A stretch of DNA of 64,000 nucleotides from Prinia subflava (GCF_021018805.1 NC_086258.1:5557081-5621080), one strand, 5' to 3'; shown: positions 25,532-40,399, counted from the first letter of the stretch. Translations and numbers: made by a program. The notes: generated by a model not told the origin, from the letters alone.

Positions 25532-26836
25532 TAAGCCTGGCTTTAGCGTGTCTAATACAGGATAGTGTTGCTTATTACTTGTACAGTTGGGATACAGCAG
25601 TTATTTGGAAAGACTGAGGCTTGGATTGTTGAACCTGAAAGAAGATGGTAATGGGATTTCCATAGGGGACAAACTTCATGAAGTGATGGACGCAGACTTA
25701 AGAATTCTTTGTAGTTCCTCTCGCTTCCTTTCCAGAGAAAATGTTTATCTCTTGGGAGACTCTGCTGAATTCTGCTTCTCAGAACACTTTCCTTTCTAAG
25801 ATACACACTGTTGGACAAGCAGTCTTGGACAAGTCCTAAGCTAGGCAAGAACATGCACCTTGGTCCTTTGTTAATACTACAAGGCTTAATCCAATCTGTT
25901 CTCATAGTGGAGACTCTCAGGAACAAATTTTGTTTCAAACTGATTTTAATAAAACAGATTTCTTTTAAATAACTTCTTTAACTTTCAAAAAACCTCCTTT
26001 AACTCTACATAAGCAGAACAGTAAGAGTTGCTTCAAAAGTGCTGGTTCTAGGACATACTGACAAGATGACAAGGTACAGACCAGACCTCTCGTGACTTGT
26101 CATGATGTACAGGCAGGGCTCTGCTCTCTATTACTGATGCTGTTGTGGGGGCTAAGCAGGCTGCTCTACCTCTCTCCACTCCTCGGTCCTTAATGGCAGC
26201 TGAAGGAGTGGGGCAGCTCCCAGTTACAACAGTCAGAAACATCACTCTGGTAGCTTGTCTTATCTGCTTGGAATGCAGTGGAAGTGTGCAGTGATCTGGA
26301 ACAATGTGCCCATATTTCATACATCACAGTTAATGTGACTAAGGGAGAAGCTGTCGCTTCAAGGCAGCAGCTGGCCCAGGCCCTCCCTCTCCAGGGCTGT
26401 CATCAGAGTTACACAGGGACAAGCCTGGAGTCAGGACAGCCCCTGCCAACTGCCCTTTCTGAGGGGAGGGAGTAGAGCCATAATACTCCTTGCTTGGATT
26501 TAAGGGAAAGAGAGCAGAGATCATTTTTCCACTTTGTGAAGAGGGCCTGCCTGCAAAGCACCCGCATGGCCTCAGGTTTCCTACAACCAGCTTTAACCAA
26601 GTGTGAGTGCCAGGCTCATGCTGGAGAGCAGAAAGAAGCAGCTCTCCTACACTCATCCTTGTGCTTCTGCACCTGTCTCACAGCTAAAGGAAAACAGAAC
26701 ATGGAGATGAATGGCAGGATACAAACACAGGAACAAGTAACAGACACGAGGCACCTCCGCTATTCAAGTTTTACATTAAATTGGTGATCAGGAACTGTCC
26801 CCTAAACAACACCAGCTGCGAGTGTGTGGTCAGACT
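25532..26836. other. convergent 3' intergenic / UTR region between CIZ1 and BBLN
   Basis: This stretch separates the CIZ1 polyadenylation signal from the BBLN stop codon and probably contains the BBLN 3' UTR on the minus strand. I see no other gene in it. The minus-strand hexamer ATTAAA at 25945-25950 is a possible BBLN polyadenylation signal. Confidence 0.5.
25945..25950 (-). terminator. possible BBLN polyadenylation signal (ATTAAA)
   Basis: The minus strand carries the common variant hexamer ATTAAA about 890 bases beyond the BBLN stop codon. It is placed where a 3' UTR of moderate length would end, but no transcript evidence is available and other variants nearby could serve. Confidence 0.3.
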
Positions 26837-29800
26837 CTAGGCAGGAGGCTGGGATCCCTGCACATCAGCTCCTGTGTTCAGCTGCTTGCTCTGCTGCTGG
26901 AACTCCAGCCGGGTCTGACGGTTGGACTCCAGCAGTTCCTTCAAGCAGACGTGCAGGTGATCATTCTTCTCCTCCAGGTGATCCAAGCAGGAGTTGATCT
27001 GGTCCAGCATGGAGTTGATTGCTGCATATTCTAAAAGCAAGGGAAATGAGAGACTGAACAATGTAAGTACATTGTCACTGCAGTCAGAGCAGACAGCGAG
27101 AGCTCTGGCAGAACATGCCCACAAAACAGCATTTTGGCTGTGCCTTCCTTGCCCCTGGGTGCATGAAGTTCCCTGATGAAATGAGGCCAATGGGAAGCTG
27201 GAACACTGCTAACGATCTTAAGCAAGGTACCTGGGCAGTCCAAACCCACTGTGGGCACATCTGAGCCTGACATCTCACACACACACAGCCAACCACAGGC
27301 TGAGTAACAGTACCAGATAAATCCCAAAAACAAGTCATCCTTTTTAGCTGCCTTTGGAATCGTCCTTCCTGATAGTACAGGCATTTTGTCGGCATGTCAC
27401 ACTGTTTATTTTCTGTGAATTATCTGGACAAGGCTTCCAAGCTGGGAGGTGTTCCACTCAGGCCTGGCTGGAGTCAGGCTGCCATAACAGTGCAGCCATG
27501 GCTGTGGCAGGAGGAGGGGATGAGCCCAAAGGTGCTGGTGATGGCACCTTCATTTCCACAGGAAGGTAAGTGTTGGACGTGTTGGACACTGAGTGCAGCC
27601 ACAGGATTTCCATGCTCTATTAAGGCTGTGGGTACTTCAGATTAAACGCAGACTCACTGCAAATGATGCTGGCAGTTGGTTCTCTAGGTACAGTTTCTTA
27701 TTCACAGCACTGTTTCAAGTGCAGCAGTTTGCCTCAGTACAATTACATTTCACAGTGTGTTAGCACTGTCACTCAGCTGAAAAGTGCTGTGCTACTGCAA
27801 CACTTGATTTTGGATTGCTCCAAGCAGTATTCACACAATCCTGAAGAACAACAAAAATCCAGACTGAAAAAATGGAGAAGATAAACTGCTGAGGTTATTC
27901 AGGACCTCCGGGGAGCTGAAGGAGGCCACAAATGGAGCCAGTCCCACGTTCCCTTCTGAAGCTGCACAGCTGGATGAGTGCGGGGAGGCAGAGGTGGAGC
28001 TGTGACCTGTGGGCTGATGTTTGTGAGGATTGTCCCTGCAGGACAGGGAAGGACAAGCCCACACCTCAGGGGCTGGGGCTGCTCCTCTGAGCCCAGTGTG
28101 ATGCTTACGGTGCCTGGAACGCTGGGCTGAGCTGAAGGATGTGGAGAGAGGAGGGAGGATGAGGATGTGCTCTGGGCACCCTAGGAGGGTCAGGCTGTGC
28201 TGAAATCCCTCACACCAGCTCTACCCCCCTCAGCTGCCCCTTTGCCAGGGTGTCCCCAGCACACCAGGTCCAGACACTGCTATTTCCAGCAGCTTTAAAA
28301 GAACTGTGAATATTTAAACATTGAAGTCATTTGCATTATTAATAGCTAAGAAGTTTCATTATGAAAAAATAATTATCCTCCTTTTCTTATAACCACTTTG
28401 GAGCCTTTCAGAGTGTTGCATCCATTAATTCTTTGGAGAACTGTGTGATGTTGGATTTGAGCTCATTAATAAAAGTTTGGCCTTGCAGGTATACACAGAG
28501 GTGGCATTACAAGCGAGAGGACCGATGATGTTCTTGCATTTAAAAATCAATCCCACAAACACATGCTTTCCAAAAAGGGGGCAGTTAACAGTATTTTTCA
28601 AGGTATGTGAGTTACAGCTCTTCAATCTGATGCACCATATTCCAGTGAAATGGAAGACATGGTAACTACTTCTGACAAGGAACATTTATCAGCTTGGTGA
28701 GAAGTCTGTAATCAGAACAGAAGCTTAATTTTTCTCAATGCCTAAAACTCAAATGAAGGTTATATAATTTGTGCAGCTTTGGAAAATGAAAAAAAATTTA
28801 ACCATTTAAAAATAAGCTGTAAAAACCTTTTATTTGATTGTAAGCTTGGTAAATTTTTGTGGAAACATAAACCACAGCCCTATTGGAAACACTGAGCAGA
28901 AGTATGGCAATTGCAATTAACTCCTCCACATTACTGCAAGAACAGTTGACAAAATTATTAAGATGAAGGAAGAGATCCACAGCCTCAGCTCCACTAGACC
29001 AGGAAATAATTTCAGCCCTTTATGACCAGCTACTGCACACAAAGCGCAGTTAATTACAAGCTGAACAACCCAATTAGTTAGGATGTAGATCCAATTTAGT
29101 GACTTTCTCCATCACATCCAATATGTCGCTTAGCTCTTCAAAAATGTGAAATGCCAATCACTGTGATGATGCAAAACAGTGAATGTGCTTGGGGTGTTTC
29201 AGGGCAGAAATGGTTGTCCTGTCACTGCAGCTAGATCCCAGACACAACTCCTAAAATCACCTGTGCGAGTCACATCTGGAAACAATGTTTGGGGAAACAG
29301 CAGAAACCAACTCCACTGTTTTCAAGAGAAGAGTACCAAAGTGCTGACTCTGAAAGAATTCCAGTTTTAAGTGTGACCTCTACGTCCACATTACTGCTCT
29401 GCTGTCGTCTCACTTTCTCCATGAGCTGGTTCTAACCGGACAGGGCAGTATCAGAAACTTCATACCCAGGCACTGCAGAAATGCCCCAAAGTGGAATTTG
29501 CCAAGCTACCCGCATTGAATTATCTTTTTTCCATGGATGACTACTTCTCCCAGATCTGCCCATGTGATCTGCCCTGTGGTTTCGAAACCTGAATATCCTC
29601 TTTCCTGATATCAGCACTCCGTACGCCAACAAAGACACAAAATAACTTTTTCACTAAAAAAAGAAAAAAAAAAAAAAGAAAAAAAAAAAAAAAAAGCCAT
29701 CCCATCCAAAAAAAAAGGGTAACACGTAGGAGCTCGGTGCCCATGGCTGGGTGCGAATCAAACCCTGCAGCCCCTCAGCCCCACTGCCGTGTAGCGGATG

Positions 29801-30058
29801 CATCGCTGGCGTCGGGCACCGCTGCCGGCAGAACCTCTGGGCACACCTGCGCACACCTGAGCACATCCGGACACACCTGCACTCCGCCCCCCGCAGCCCA
29901 GGTACCAGGCCAGGCCATCCTGCGCCGCGGGATCCCCTCCGAGATGGCGGCCCCGCTCTCCCCCACGCACCTTCCTCCTCGAAGGTGTCCCCGCCGTCGT
30001 CGCCGTCGTCGCCGGTGCCGCCGCCCAGCACGTGCGGGTCCCCGTTGGGCCCCGACAT
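26837..30058 (-). CDS. BBLN: bublin coiled-coil protein (C9orf16 homologue), 2 exons
   Basis: Coding exons on the minus strand are 30058-29971 (88 bases) and 27030-26837 (194 bases including stop), joined by one 2.9-kb GT-AG intron, giving 93 aa. The N terminus starts MSGPNGD, as in human C9orf16. The second exon encodes the family's signature AAINSMLDQINSCLDHLEEK and a coiled coil through LLESNRQTRLEFQQQ. The family is a small coiled-coil protein implicated in intermediate-filament organisation (the nematode orthologue acts at the intestinal lumen). Residues 12-30 are an unusually Gly/Asp/Glu-rich linker that differs from the mammalian version. The C-terminal 15 or so residues are also divergent. 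The start codon sits in a CpG island. Confidence 0.95.
29656..29716. repeat. poly-A / A-rich tract
   Basis: A run of A interrupted by single G residues (29656-29695) is followed by a second run of nine A (29708-29716). It lies in BBLN intron 1, just inside the CpG island boundary. It could be a retroelement tail, but no element body is recognisable beside it. Confidence 0.75.
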
Positions 30059-30420
30059 CCCGCCGCGCCCGCCCGCGCCTCGGCGCCGCCCGCACGGCGC
30101 GCCCGTGCACGCGCGGAGCCTCCAGCCAATGGGAGGGCAGGGCGCCCTGCGCGTCACGCAGGCCGGCGCTGCGGCGAACTCTGTGGTTAGCGCGGAGGGC
30201 GCGGGGCGGAGGCGCGCGGGCGGGCGGGCGCGGCGAGCGGCGCTAGGCAGGGGACAGCCCCGGGGGTCAGCGCCACGTTCCTCGGGGATTTTTTTCCCCA
30301 AACGCGCACCCAGCGCTAGGCTGTGTCCTTGCCGTCCCCAAGTGTCCTCGGGTCCTCCCAGATTCCCCCGCTTAGGGGCCGCCATCGGCACTAAGCGCTT
30401 CTTTCCCAACACAAGTGATG
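29760..30420. promoter_or_regulatory. CpG island, BBLN promoter
   Basis: A dense CpG region covers BBLN exon 1, its upstream sequence and the first part of intron 1. A perfect YY1-type core ATGGCGGC lies at 29944-29951, 20 bases inside intron 1. A CCAAT-type motif occurs at 30125-30129. No TATA box is evident. Confidence 0.75.
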
Positions 30421-30999
30421 CTCCGTACGGATAAATCTGCATCCTGTCCGTGCGGGCCATCCCGTCGCAGCGAGGGCTTTGCTACTGAACTCCCAACTCC
30501 AGCCCTGTTACCAGCTCTGCTTCGTCCACTAAGCGGCTTGAACCAGCCTCAGGTCACCTTCCCACTCCTTTTCCCTAAAGCAACAAGCACGGTTCACTTT
30601 GCCCTTCCCTGTCTTTGGCCTGGTATCAGCCGCACCTCAGTCACCTTGAGGAGGTCTCATCGCTGTGTGGTGTTTTCATCCCCGGGAGAGAACTCACTGG
30701 GATGAAAATAACCCACAATTAGAGCATTGATTCAAGCAGTGCTCCTGAGATCAAGGACTCCGTTATTAAGTGGGTATTTGGGACAAAGATGAAAGAAAAA
30801 GTCATGTCCTCATTTAACATTGCAGCCACATCTCCTTTCTGTGGGTAACAACCGTGCTGTGCTGCAGAGTCAGGCTCGTGTTGCACCCCAAATGGGGAAA
30901 CTGAATTTAAGTGTCATTAGTGGATGTAACCACGTTAATAAAACAGATGATGACTTTCAGTGTGGGTATGTGCTGACCAGAATCCACAGCTCCACTGGA
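30421..30999. other. intergenic region between BBLN and PTGES2
   Basis: About 580 bases of ordinary sequence between the BBLN CpG island and a CR1 copy. No gene, RNA or strong regulatory motif is recognised. Confidence 0.5.
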
Positions 31000-31380
31000 C
31001 AGAGAACCACAGAATCCCAGAAGGGGTCGGGCTGTGCAGGGTCACAGAGGGGCGTCTGGTCTCACCTGCTTGCTCAAGCAGGGTCACCCCAGTGCACATG
31101 GCACAGGATTGTGTCCAGACAGTTCTGGAATATCCGCAGTGAGCAAGACTCCATACCCTCTCTGGGAAACCTGTTCAGGGCTTGGTCACTGCACAAGGTT
31201 TTGCTCACGTTCAGGTGGAACTTTCTGTGCAACAGTTCCTGCCCATTCCTCTCGTTCTATTGCTCAGCAGAGCGGGCTGATGGTGCCCTCGCTGCAGACA
31301 CTGACAGACATCGATGAAGTCCCCTCTCAGCTCCCTTTTCTCGCTGCTGGACAGGCCCAGCTCCCTCACCCTTTCAAGTC
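31000..31380 (-). mobile_element. CR1 LINE fragment, antisense
   Basis: The text runs like a reversed CR1 3' region: 'accacagaatcccagaaggg', a middle part with 'gggaaacctgttcagggctt' and 'ctgtgcaacagttcctgccc', then 'tcgctgctggacaggcccag' at the far end. It lies directly upstream of the PTGES2 CpG island, so only a short proximal promoter separates it from the gene. Confidence 0.75.
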
Positions 31381-31588
31381 ATTATTTTATTCCCACTTTA
31401 GACTCTGGCGTGTTCTCAGATTTGATAATTACAGGGCAGCGGGTCCGTCCCTTGCCGGGTGTCCCGTGCGGGTCTGCCCTCAGCGGGTGCTGCCGTACCC
31501 GAACCCCGAACCCCGAGCCGGGCCGCGCCGGGGCGGTGCCGCCGTGCCCGGGGCGGAGCGGCCGCTCTCCGCCCGCCCTCAGCCGAAG

Positions 31589-35503
<3,915 letters not shown>

Positions 35504-36134
35504 TGCCAGCTGCAGCTGCGTCCCTGAAGTACTTGCATGGTGAAAACTTCAGAAGAAATGGCTTTTATGTTTAGAGTTGACTAAAGAGTTGTGATTTTAG
35601 AGTCACACCTAATGGACTGACATGAGCACAGAGACCACCCTGTTCAGAACATCAAGCTGCTGTGAAAGAAGGGTCCAGCTGGGTGTTTGTAGAAGGATGG
35701 GGACAGGTAAAAGAAAGGGATCTTGATGCTGCTGGAAAGGAGACACTCTGAACTGAAGAATGCAGCAAAAAGGTTTCTTTCAGACAAGAGACATCCTCAG
35801 AGCAGGTTACTGTAAAAGCAAGATGCTCTTGGCTGGTGTTACAGCTGTGTCAGATGTGGTAGGGCTGACCAGCTTTTGCCTCAGGCTGTCTTCTGCTACT
35901 CATCCATGTCACCTGAAGTGTTTTCCTGACTGAGATGCTGGATACTGGGTTTTAAATGACAATATTTCCTGCAATAGAATCTTGTAAACCTAGTGCTAAG
36001 GAAACTGGAAGAATGTGCAGTGCTGCAGGAGGCACCCTTCCTCTGACAGCAGTGAGGCTGTGCTTAGCAGGGGTCTGCTTTCACTTTTCCATGTAAACGG
36101 TTCTCTCAGGACTTGATTCTGTACGGTGTGCACA

Positions 36135-36140
36135 GATAAA
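36135..36140 (+). terminator. possible PTGES2 polyadenylation signal (GATAAA)
   Basis: No canonical AATAAA was found in the 800 bases after the PTGES2 stop. GATAAA, a known minor variant, is followed by a T/GT-rich stretch suitable for a downstream element. It would give a 3' UTR of about 650 bases. Confidence 0.35.
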
Positions 36141-36389
36141 GGCTGGCTTTATTCTGTCCCCTTTGTGAGATCTGAGTCCTTACCTTACCCTTTACACCCA
36201 AAGAACATGGCCTACACTGAAATCACAAATGCAGAGCTTTTATTGGAAAGGCTTGTCTTGCATGAGATGTCTCTGGAATATCCCTGAAGATCAGTTTGTT
36301 CTTGTTTTAGGAAAAGTAGGATTAAGAGCCATCTGCACGGCCAGGGGATCTCTAAATGTTTCTGTCATGCAAGCGTAACAAAGGATTTG

Positions 36390-36775
36390 CTGATGTGGCA
36401 GTCAGATTAGGAGCTGTACCTGCAGCCATATCACCGTGGAGGCCTAACCAGGAAAAACAGGCTGGAGACACAGATCTGGGTGCAACAACAGCAGCAGGGC
36501 AGAAGCCCCGGTTTATTTACAAAAACCTACTTTTATACTTTTACTATGAGGCCTGTGGATTGGAGGAAGGAATTCCCACCTCCACATCACATTGGTGAAG
36601 GGGACTGTCACACAGTCTTGTTTGTCCCGGCAGAGAATGTAAAAACAATGGCTATGTTTATAGAACATAGCTGATGTTTACATTAAAAGAGCGTGAGAAG
36701 GTACGAACTTCTCCTTTAATATGAGCGCTCAGCAAAACCGGGAAAAACTCATGGCAACACAGCCAAGCCTTCTGA
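36390..36775 (-). mobile_element. probable LTR-like (solo endogenous retroviral LTR) segment
   Basis: On the minus strand a TTTTTGTAAATAAACC polyadenylation-type block is followed by a GC-richer segment, resembling the R/U5 part of avian endogenous retroviral LTRs. The upstream part is A/T-rich with a T-run-poor, promoter-like composition. No internal retroviral genes are present. Boundaries are uncertain, and I could not identify a target-site duplication. Confidence 0.35.
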
Positions 36776-36787
36776 GCTGTGCTGGGT

Positions 36788-37075
36788 AGAATCATAGAAT
36801 GGTTTGGGTTGGGAAGGACCTTATAAACCATCTTGTTCCAACCCCTGCCATGGGCAGGGACACCTTCCATTAGACCAGGTTGCTCCAAGCCCTGTGCAAC
36901 CTGATCTTGAGCACTTCTAGAGATGGGGCAGCCAGAGCTTCTCTAGGCAAGCTGTGTCAGTGCCTCCCTGTCCTCACAGGGGAGAATTTTTTTTGTAACA
37001 TCCCATGTAACCCCGCTGTCTGTCAGTGGGAAGCCACTGCCCCTTGTCAAAGTCCCTCTCTAGCTGCAGAAACAA
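36788..37075 (-). mobile_element. CR1 LINE fragment, antisense
   Basis: It begins with 'gaatcatagaatggtttggg', the reversed CR1 terminal repeat, and continues through 'cctgccatgggcagggacac' and 'tctagagatggggcagccag'. This is one of the better preserved CR1 tails in the window. Confidence 0.9.
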
Positions 37076-37756
37076 TATTTGCCATAGCAAGAGACAAAGC
37101 AAGTTCAAGTGTGAGTGATCCTATGCACAGCCCAAGGCTTTAGTATCCTTAATTACCACCTTGACCAATTTCTGTTTCCCTGGAAGAACAGGCAGGTTTT
37201 AGGGAATCTGATTTGTTGTGATATTTCAGGTGCAGCTGAAGTTGCTCTGTAATACAACTGCTTGCACAGTGTGTGTTCAGGGGGAGTACCTTTAGTGGTT
37301 ATAACAATGGTGGTGATAGAGGTTTTGGTTTTTTTCTGAATGGAGGACTAGTTCCAAATTCAGTTAAGATCTGACATTGAAGGGAGAAAGAAAATGTTTA
37401 CAGTACAAATGGCTGTGTGGCTGCTCTGACCTGTATTTCTTTAAACTGTTCTGTACTGAAACTTGTGTTCCACAGTATCAACAGGCAATATTCTTTTAAA
37501 GAATTATATTGAGCATGCATAAACAGGAAGTTGAAGAAACCTTTGATGAGAATTTCTGCATCCGCCTCAACCCGGCAGGGAGGAAGAGATTTTCATGTTG
37601 AACGAGGATCTGAAGCACCAAAGGCTCAGTGACTCCACTTCTCCTTGCTGTGCTGTGCCACATGAATCAGTCCTCTCAAGATGAATATCGCAACACTAAC
37701 ATGCCAATAATATTACATTAAATATTGTTTCAGGATTTTCTATCACCTTTTATAGA

Positions 37757-38215
37757 GTCTTAGAATGTTAAGGGATTGGAATGGACCTTAAAGATCATCT
37801 ACTCCCAACCTCCCGTGCCATGGGCAGGGACACCTCCCACCAGCCCAGGTGCTCAAGGCCTTATCCTACCTGGCTTTGAGCACTGCCAGGGCTGGGGCAT
37901 CCACAGCATCCCTGGGCAACTTGTGCCAGTGTCTCACCACCTTCACAGGGAAGAATTCCTCCCTGTTATCTAACCTAAATTTCCCCTCTTTCAATTTTCA
38001 CCTTGTCCTATTATTACAGTTCCTGATGAAGAGTCTGTCTCTGGCTTTCCTGTAGCCCCCTTCAGATCCTGGAAGGTGCTCTGAGGTTTCCACAAGAGCT
38101 TTCTGTTTTCCAGGCTCAACAGCCCCAACTCAGCCGGTGTTCATAGGGAGGGTGCTCCAGTCTCCTTATCAACTTCGTGGTCTCCTCCAGCATTTCCACG
38201 TCCTTGTGTTTGGCA
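37757..38215 (-). mobile_element. CR1 LINE fragment, antisense
   Basis: It begins 'agtcttagaatgttaaggga' and runs through 'ccatgggcagggacacctcc', 'gggaagaattcctccctgtt' and 'caggctcaacagccccaact'. It is a second copy in the same orientation as the element at 36788-37075 and reaches to within about 130 bases of the ODF2 CpG island. Confidence 0.9.
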
Positions 38216-38335
38216 CAGCCAGAACCGCACACAGTTGTGGTTACCAGTTTACAGTAACAGTACACAATCTTGGTGTCACCATTAAAACTCATCTCAAAGG
38301 CAACGCCAAGAGAATTGACTTAACGATCCGGTTAT

Positions 38336-39060
38336 TCCATCCTCTCTCCGGAGCCGCCGTTTCCGTGCGGATGCGCCGTGCCGGGGCTGGCGGGGCTCGG
38401 GCCGGCCGTTGGCCGCTCGTGCGGCCGCACGGCGCCGCGGGCGGTTACCGGGGGCGGTTACCGCCGCTCGGGGCCGTTCGAATCGCCCAATGGTGGAGCC
38501 GCGGGCGACGCGGCGGCGGCGGCGGCCTTGCGGCCGTACCCCTTGTCTCTGCTGCGGGCATCCTCACCCGAGCTCGATCCACTGCCGCCCCTGCAGCTCC
38601 CGCCGCGCCGATGGAGAACTGAAGTGGCTGCGGGCACCGCGCGGCGCCAACTTGTGAGAGCGCCGGGCCCGGGGAAGGGAGGGCAGGGCGGGCCGGGGGG
38701 GCCTCCCCTCGCCGTGTGGGCGTCCCCTCGCCCTGTAGGGTGTCTCCTCACCATTTGTGTGTCCCCTCACCGTGTGCGTGTTAGAGCCCCGGGAGTTATT
38801 CCTTCCTCCCGGCCTTGCGGGCGCCTTCCTGCTGGGAGGCGGGCGGGAGCCGCGGCGCTCGGAGTAACGGCGCGGGCGGGCGGGCGTTGGGAGCCGCGGA
38901 CATTGCTGGGCCTGCCCTGCCCTGCCCTGCCCTGCCCTGCCCTGCCCTGCGCTCCCCTCAGAGCTGCGAGCAGCACACGGGCCCCGGGCCGCGTCTCTGC
39001 CAGCCTGAGGGGGCCGCAGATCCCATGGAAAACATCCGGAGATTGCAGGAGGAACTGTAG
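38336..39060. promoter_or_regulatory. CpG island, ODF2 promoter
   Basis: Strong CpG island with a direct repeat of GCGGTTACCG (38438-38463) and a CCAAT box at 38487-38491. A candidate non-coding first exon ends at 38653 before GTGAGAG. Short upstream ATG frames occur (38610 and 39024) and end quickly. The right part holds a (CCTGC)n array. Confidence 0.7.
38911..38950 (+). repeat. (CCTGC)8 pentanucleotide array
   Basis: Eight perfect tandem copies of CCTGC within the ODF2 CpG island. The purity suggests a young, probably length-variable array. It lies in the presumed first intron or 5' leader, not in coding sequence. Confidence 0.95.
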
Positions 39061-39585
39061 CTTACGTGTGAGCCTTGTTGCTAAGGGAGGCGCGGTGACA
39101 ACGTTTCATTGTCACTCGTGGTGTTTCCAAAGCTGTGTCAGTGCTGGGCCCGGGGAGACTTCAGGCCGCCCTTCGACAAAAGGTGATTAAAACACCCGGC
39201 AGTGTTTGGGGTTGTTCACAGCTGGAAGCTGGGGAATCCTGTTCCTTCAGAAAGCTGTGTCTTCCTCTTCCTGAATTAAAGGAAGTACTGCTGTGTTCCT
39301 TAAAAATTGCAGCTAGAATTTGGAAGCTAGTAAGTGAGTAGTGCCATCATGTACAAAACATTTCCACTGTTTAAAACAATTTCCACTGTCAGTATGTTAG
39401 GAATTATATTCTCTGTCCTTCCCTCATCCTGTGCTTTACAGGGGAAGCTAGGGCACACCAGCTATTGTCGTTTGGGTTCATGCACTTGATGTGTTTGAGC
39501 CTTGGTATTCCCTTAAATCAAAAGCAAGAGGATGTTCAGAAATTGGCACCTTTTCCTCTTAATCATTTTATTATTTCTGTATCAG

Positions 39586-39667
39586 GTGTCTCTCATCTAT
39601 CCATGAAAAAACTACCTCTTCTTCCCCCAAGAGCGTGTCCAGAAAAGTCAGAAGCTTGAAACTAACT
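39586..39667 (+). other. candidate ODF2 5' UTR exon with a short uORF
   Basis: A pyrimidine-rich acceptor ending 'ttatttctgtatcag' and a consensus donor (GTAAGT at 39668) frame an 82-base segment between the CpG island and the coding start. It contains a complete 18-residue upstream reading frame (39603-39659). Its position fits the alternative 5' exons known for ODF2 in mammals. Its inclusion in transcripts is inferred. Confidence 0.5.
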
Positions 39668-40399
39668 GTAAGTAACTTCACCTACGTTGACAATATCCTT
39701 TCTGCCAGAACCAAATTAGTGCTGCTGGTGGCTTTGTGTAGGATTTGCAATTGCATTATGCTTTCACATCAACTAAGCCATCAAGCTCCAAGATGATGAC
39801 TTGAGCCTTGTGTCTTTAGGCTTTTCTGTGTTGTGTCAGGTTATGGTTATGTGTTTCTGTGGAGATTAAGGAAATGCTGTGATGCAGTGGTTTTTAAGGA
39901 TTTATGCTTTAAAAAGGCACTCAAAGTTAGGCATACAAGAAGGAGCATACAGGTTCAGGGTTCTAGGATGGAGTGGTCTGATGATTTCCTGATGATTTTT
40001 CTTAACTGTTAAATGAATTCTTCTCCCTGCTTCAAATTTCTCTTTGTAATCAGATTTTGTTGGTTATAGGAACCCTTGATTTGCTCACTTGCTTTAAGAC
40101 TCTGAACTTCAATGATTCTTACAGACACCTGCTATCAATCCAGCTGCGTTTGATCTTCAATAACCAGGGTAAAAACAGAAAATGCTGGAAGCAGAGGAAT
40201 TGTTTGTGTTAATCCTGGCTTTACAGAAGAATGGTGTGCAGTTCAAAATGGCAGATGCTACTGATAAAAAGCTCAAATGTTAACCAAGGCTGGCCGCTGT
40301 TTCTCTTTGAACACTGAAGCAAATGTTGTTATTTCCAGTTTCCTTATTCACAGGTTTCCCTTCATTGTATTTCCCTTTCCCATTTGTGGGAGAAGAGCC

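Larger units (their letters stand above)
35504..38335. other. PTGES2-ODF2 intergenic region, repeat-rich
   Basis: The region contains the PTGES2 3' UTR, an LTR-like segment, two antisense CR1 copies and no recognised gene. Lipocalin genes that lie near PTGES2 in mammals, and miR-219, were not seen here. It is the inferred junction between two blocks that are separate in human. Confidence 0.6.

Noticed and set aside
29654..30460. 268-codon minus-strand ORF over BBLN exon 1
   Set aside because: It is in a different arrangement from the conserved BBLN exon and ends in poly-Phe from the A-rich tract; a GC-rich artefact.
35504..38335. miR-219 hairpin or lipocalin genes expected from mammalian neighbourhoods
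   Set aside because: The miR-219 seed and mature sequence and lipocalin GxW-type exons were not found in this interval.
39077..39083. RFX X-box half-site GTTGCTA near ODF2
   Set aside because: The second half does not match, and a seven-base half-site alone is expected by chance.
39790..39990. C/D snoRNA candidate (ATGATGA C box)
   Set aside because: No D box at a proper distance and no terminal stem; the nearest CTGA is about 180 bases away.
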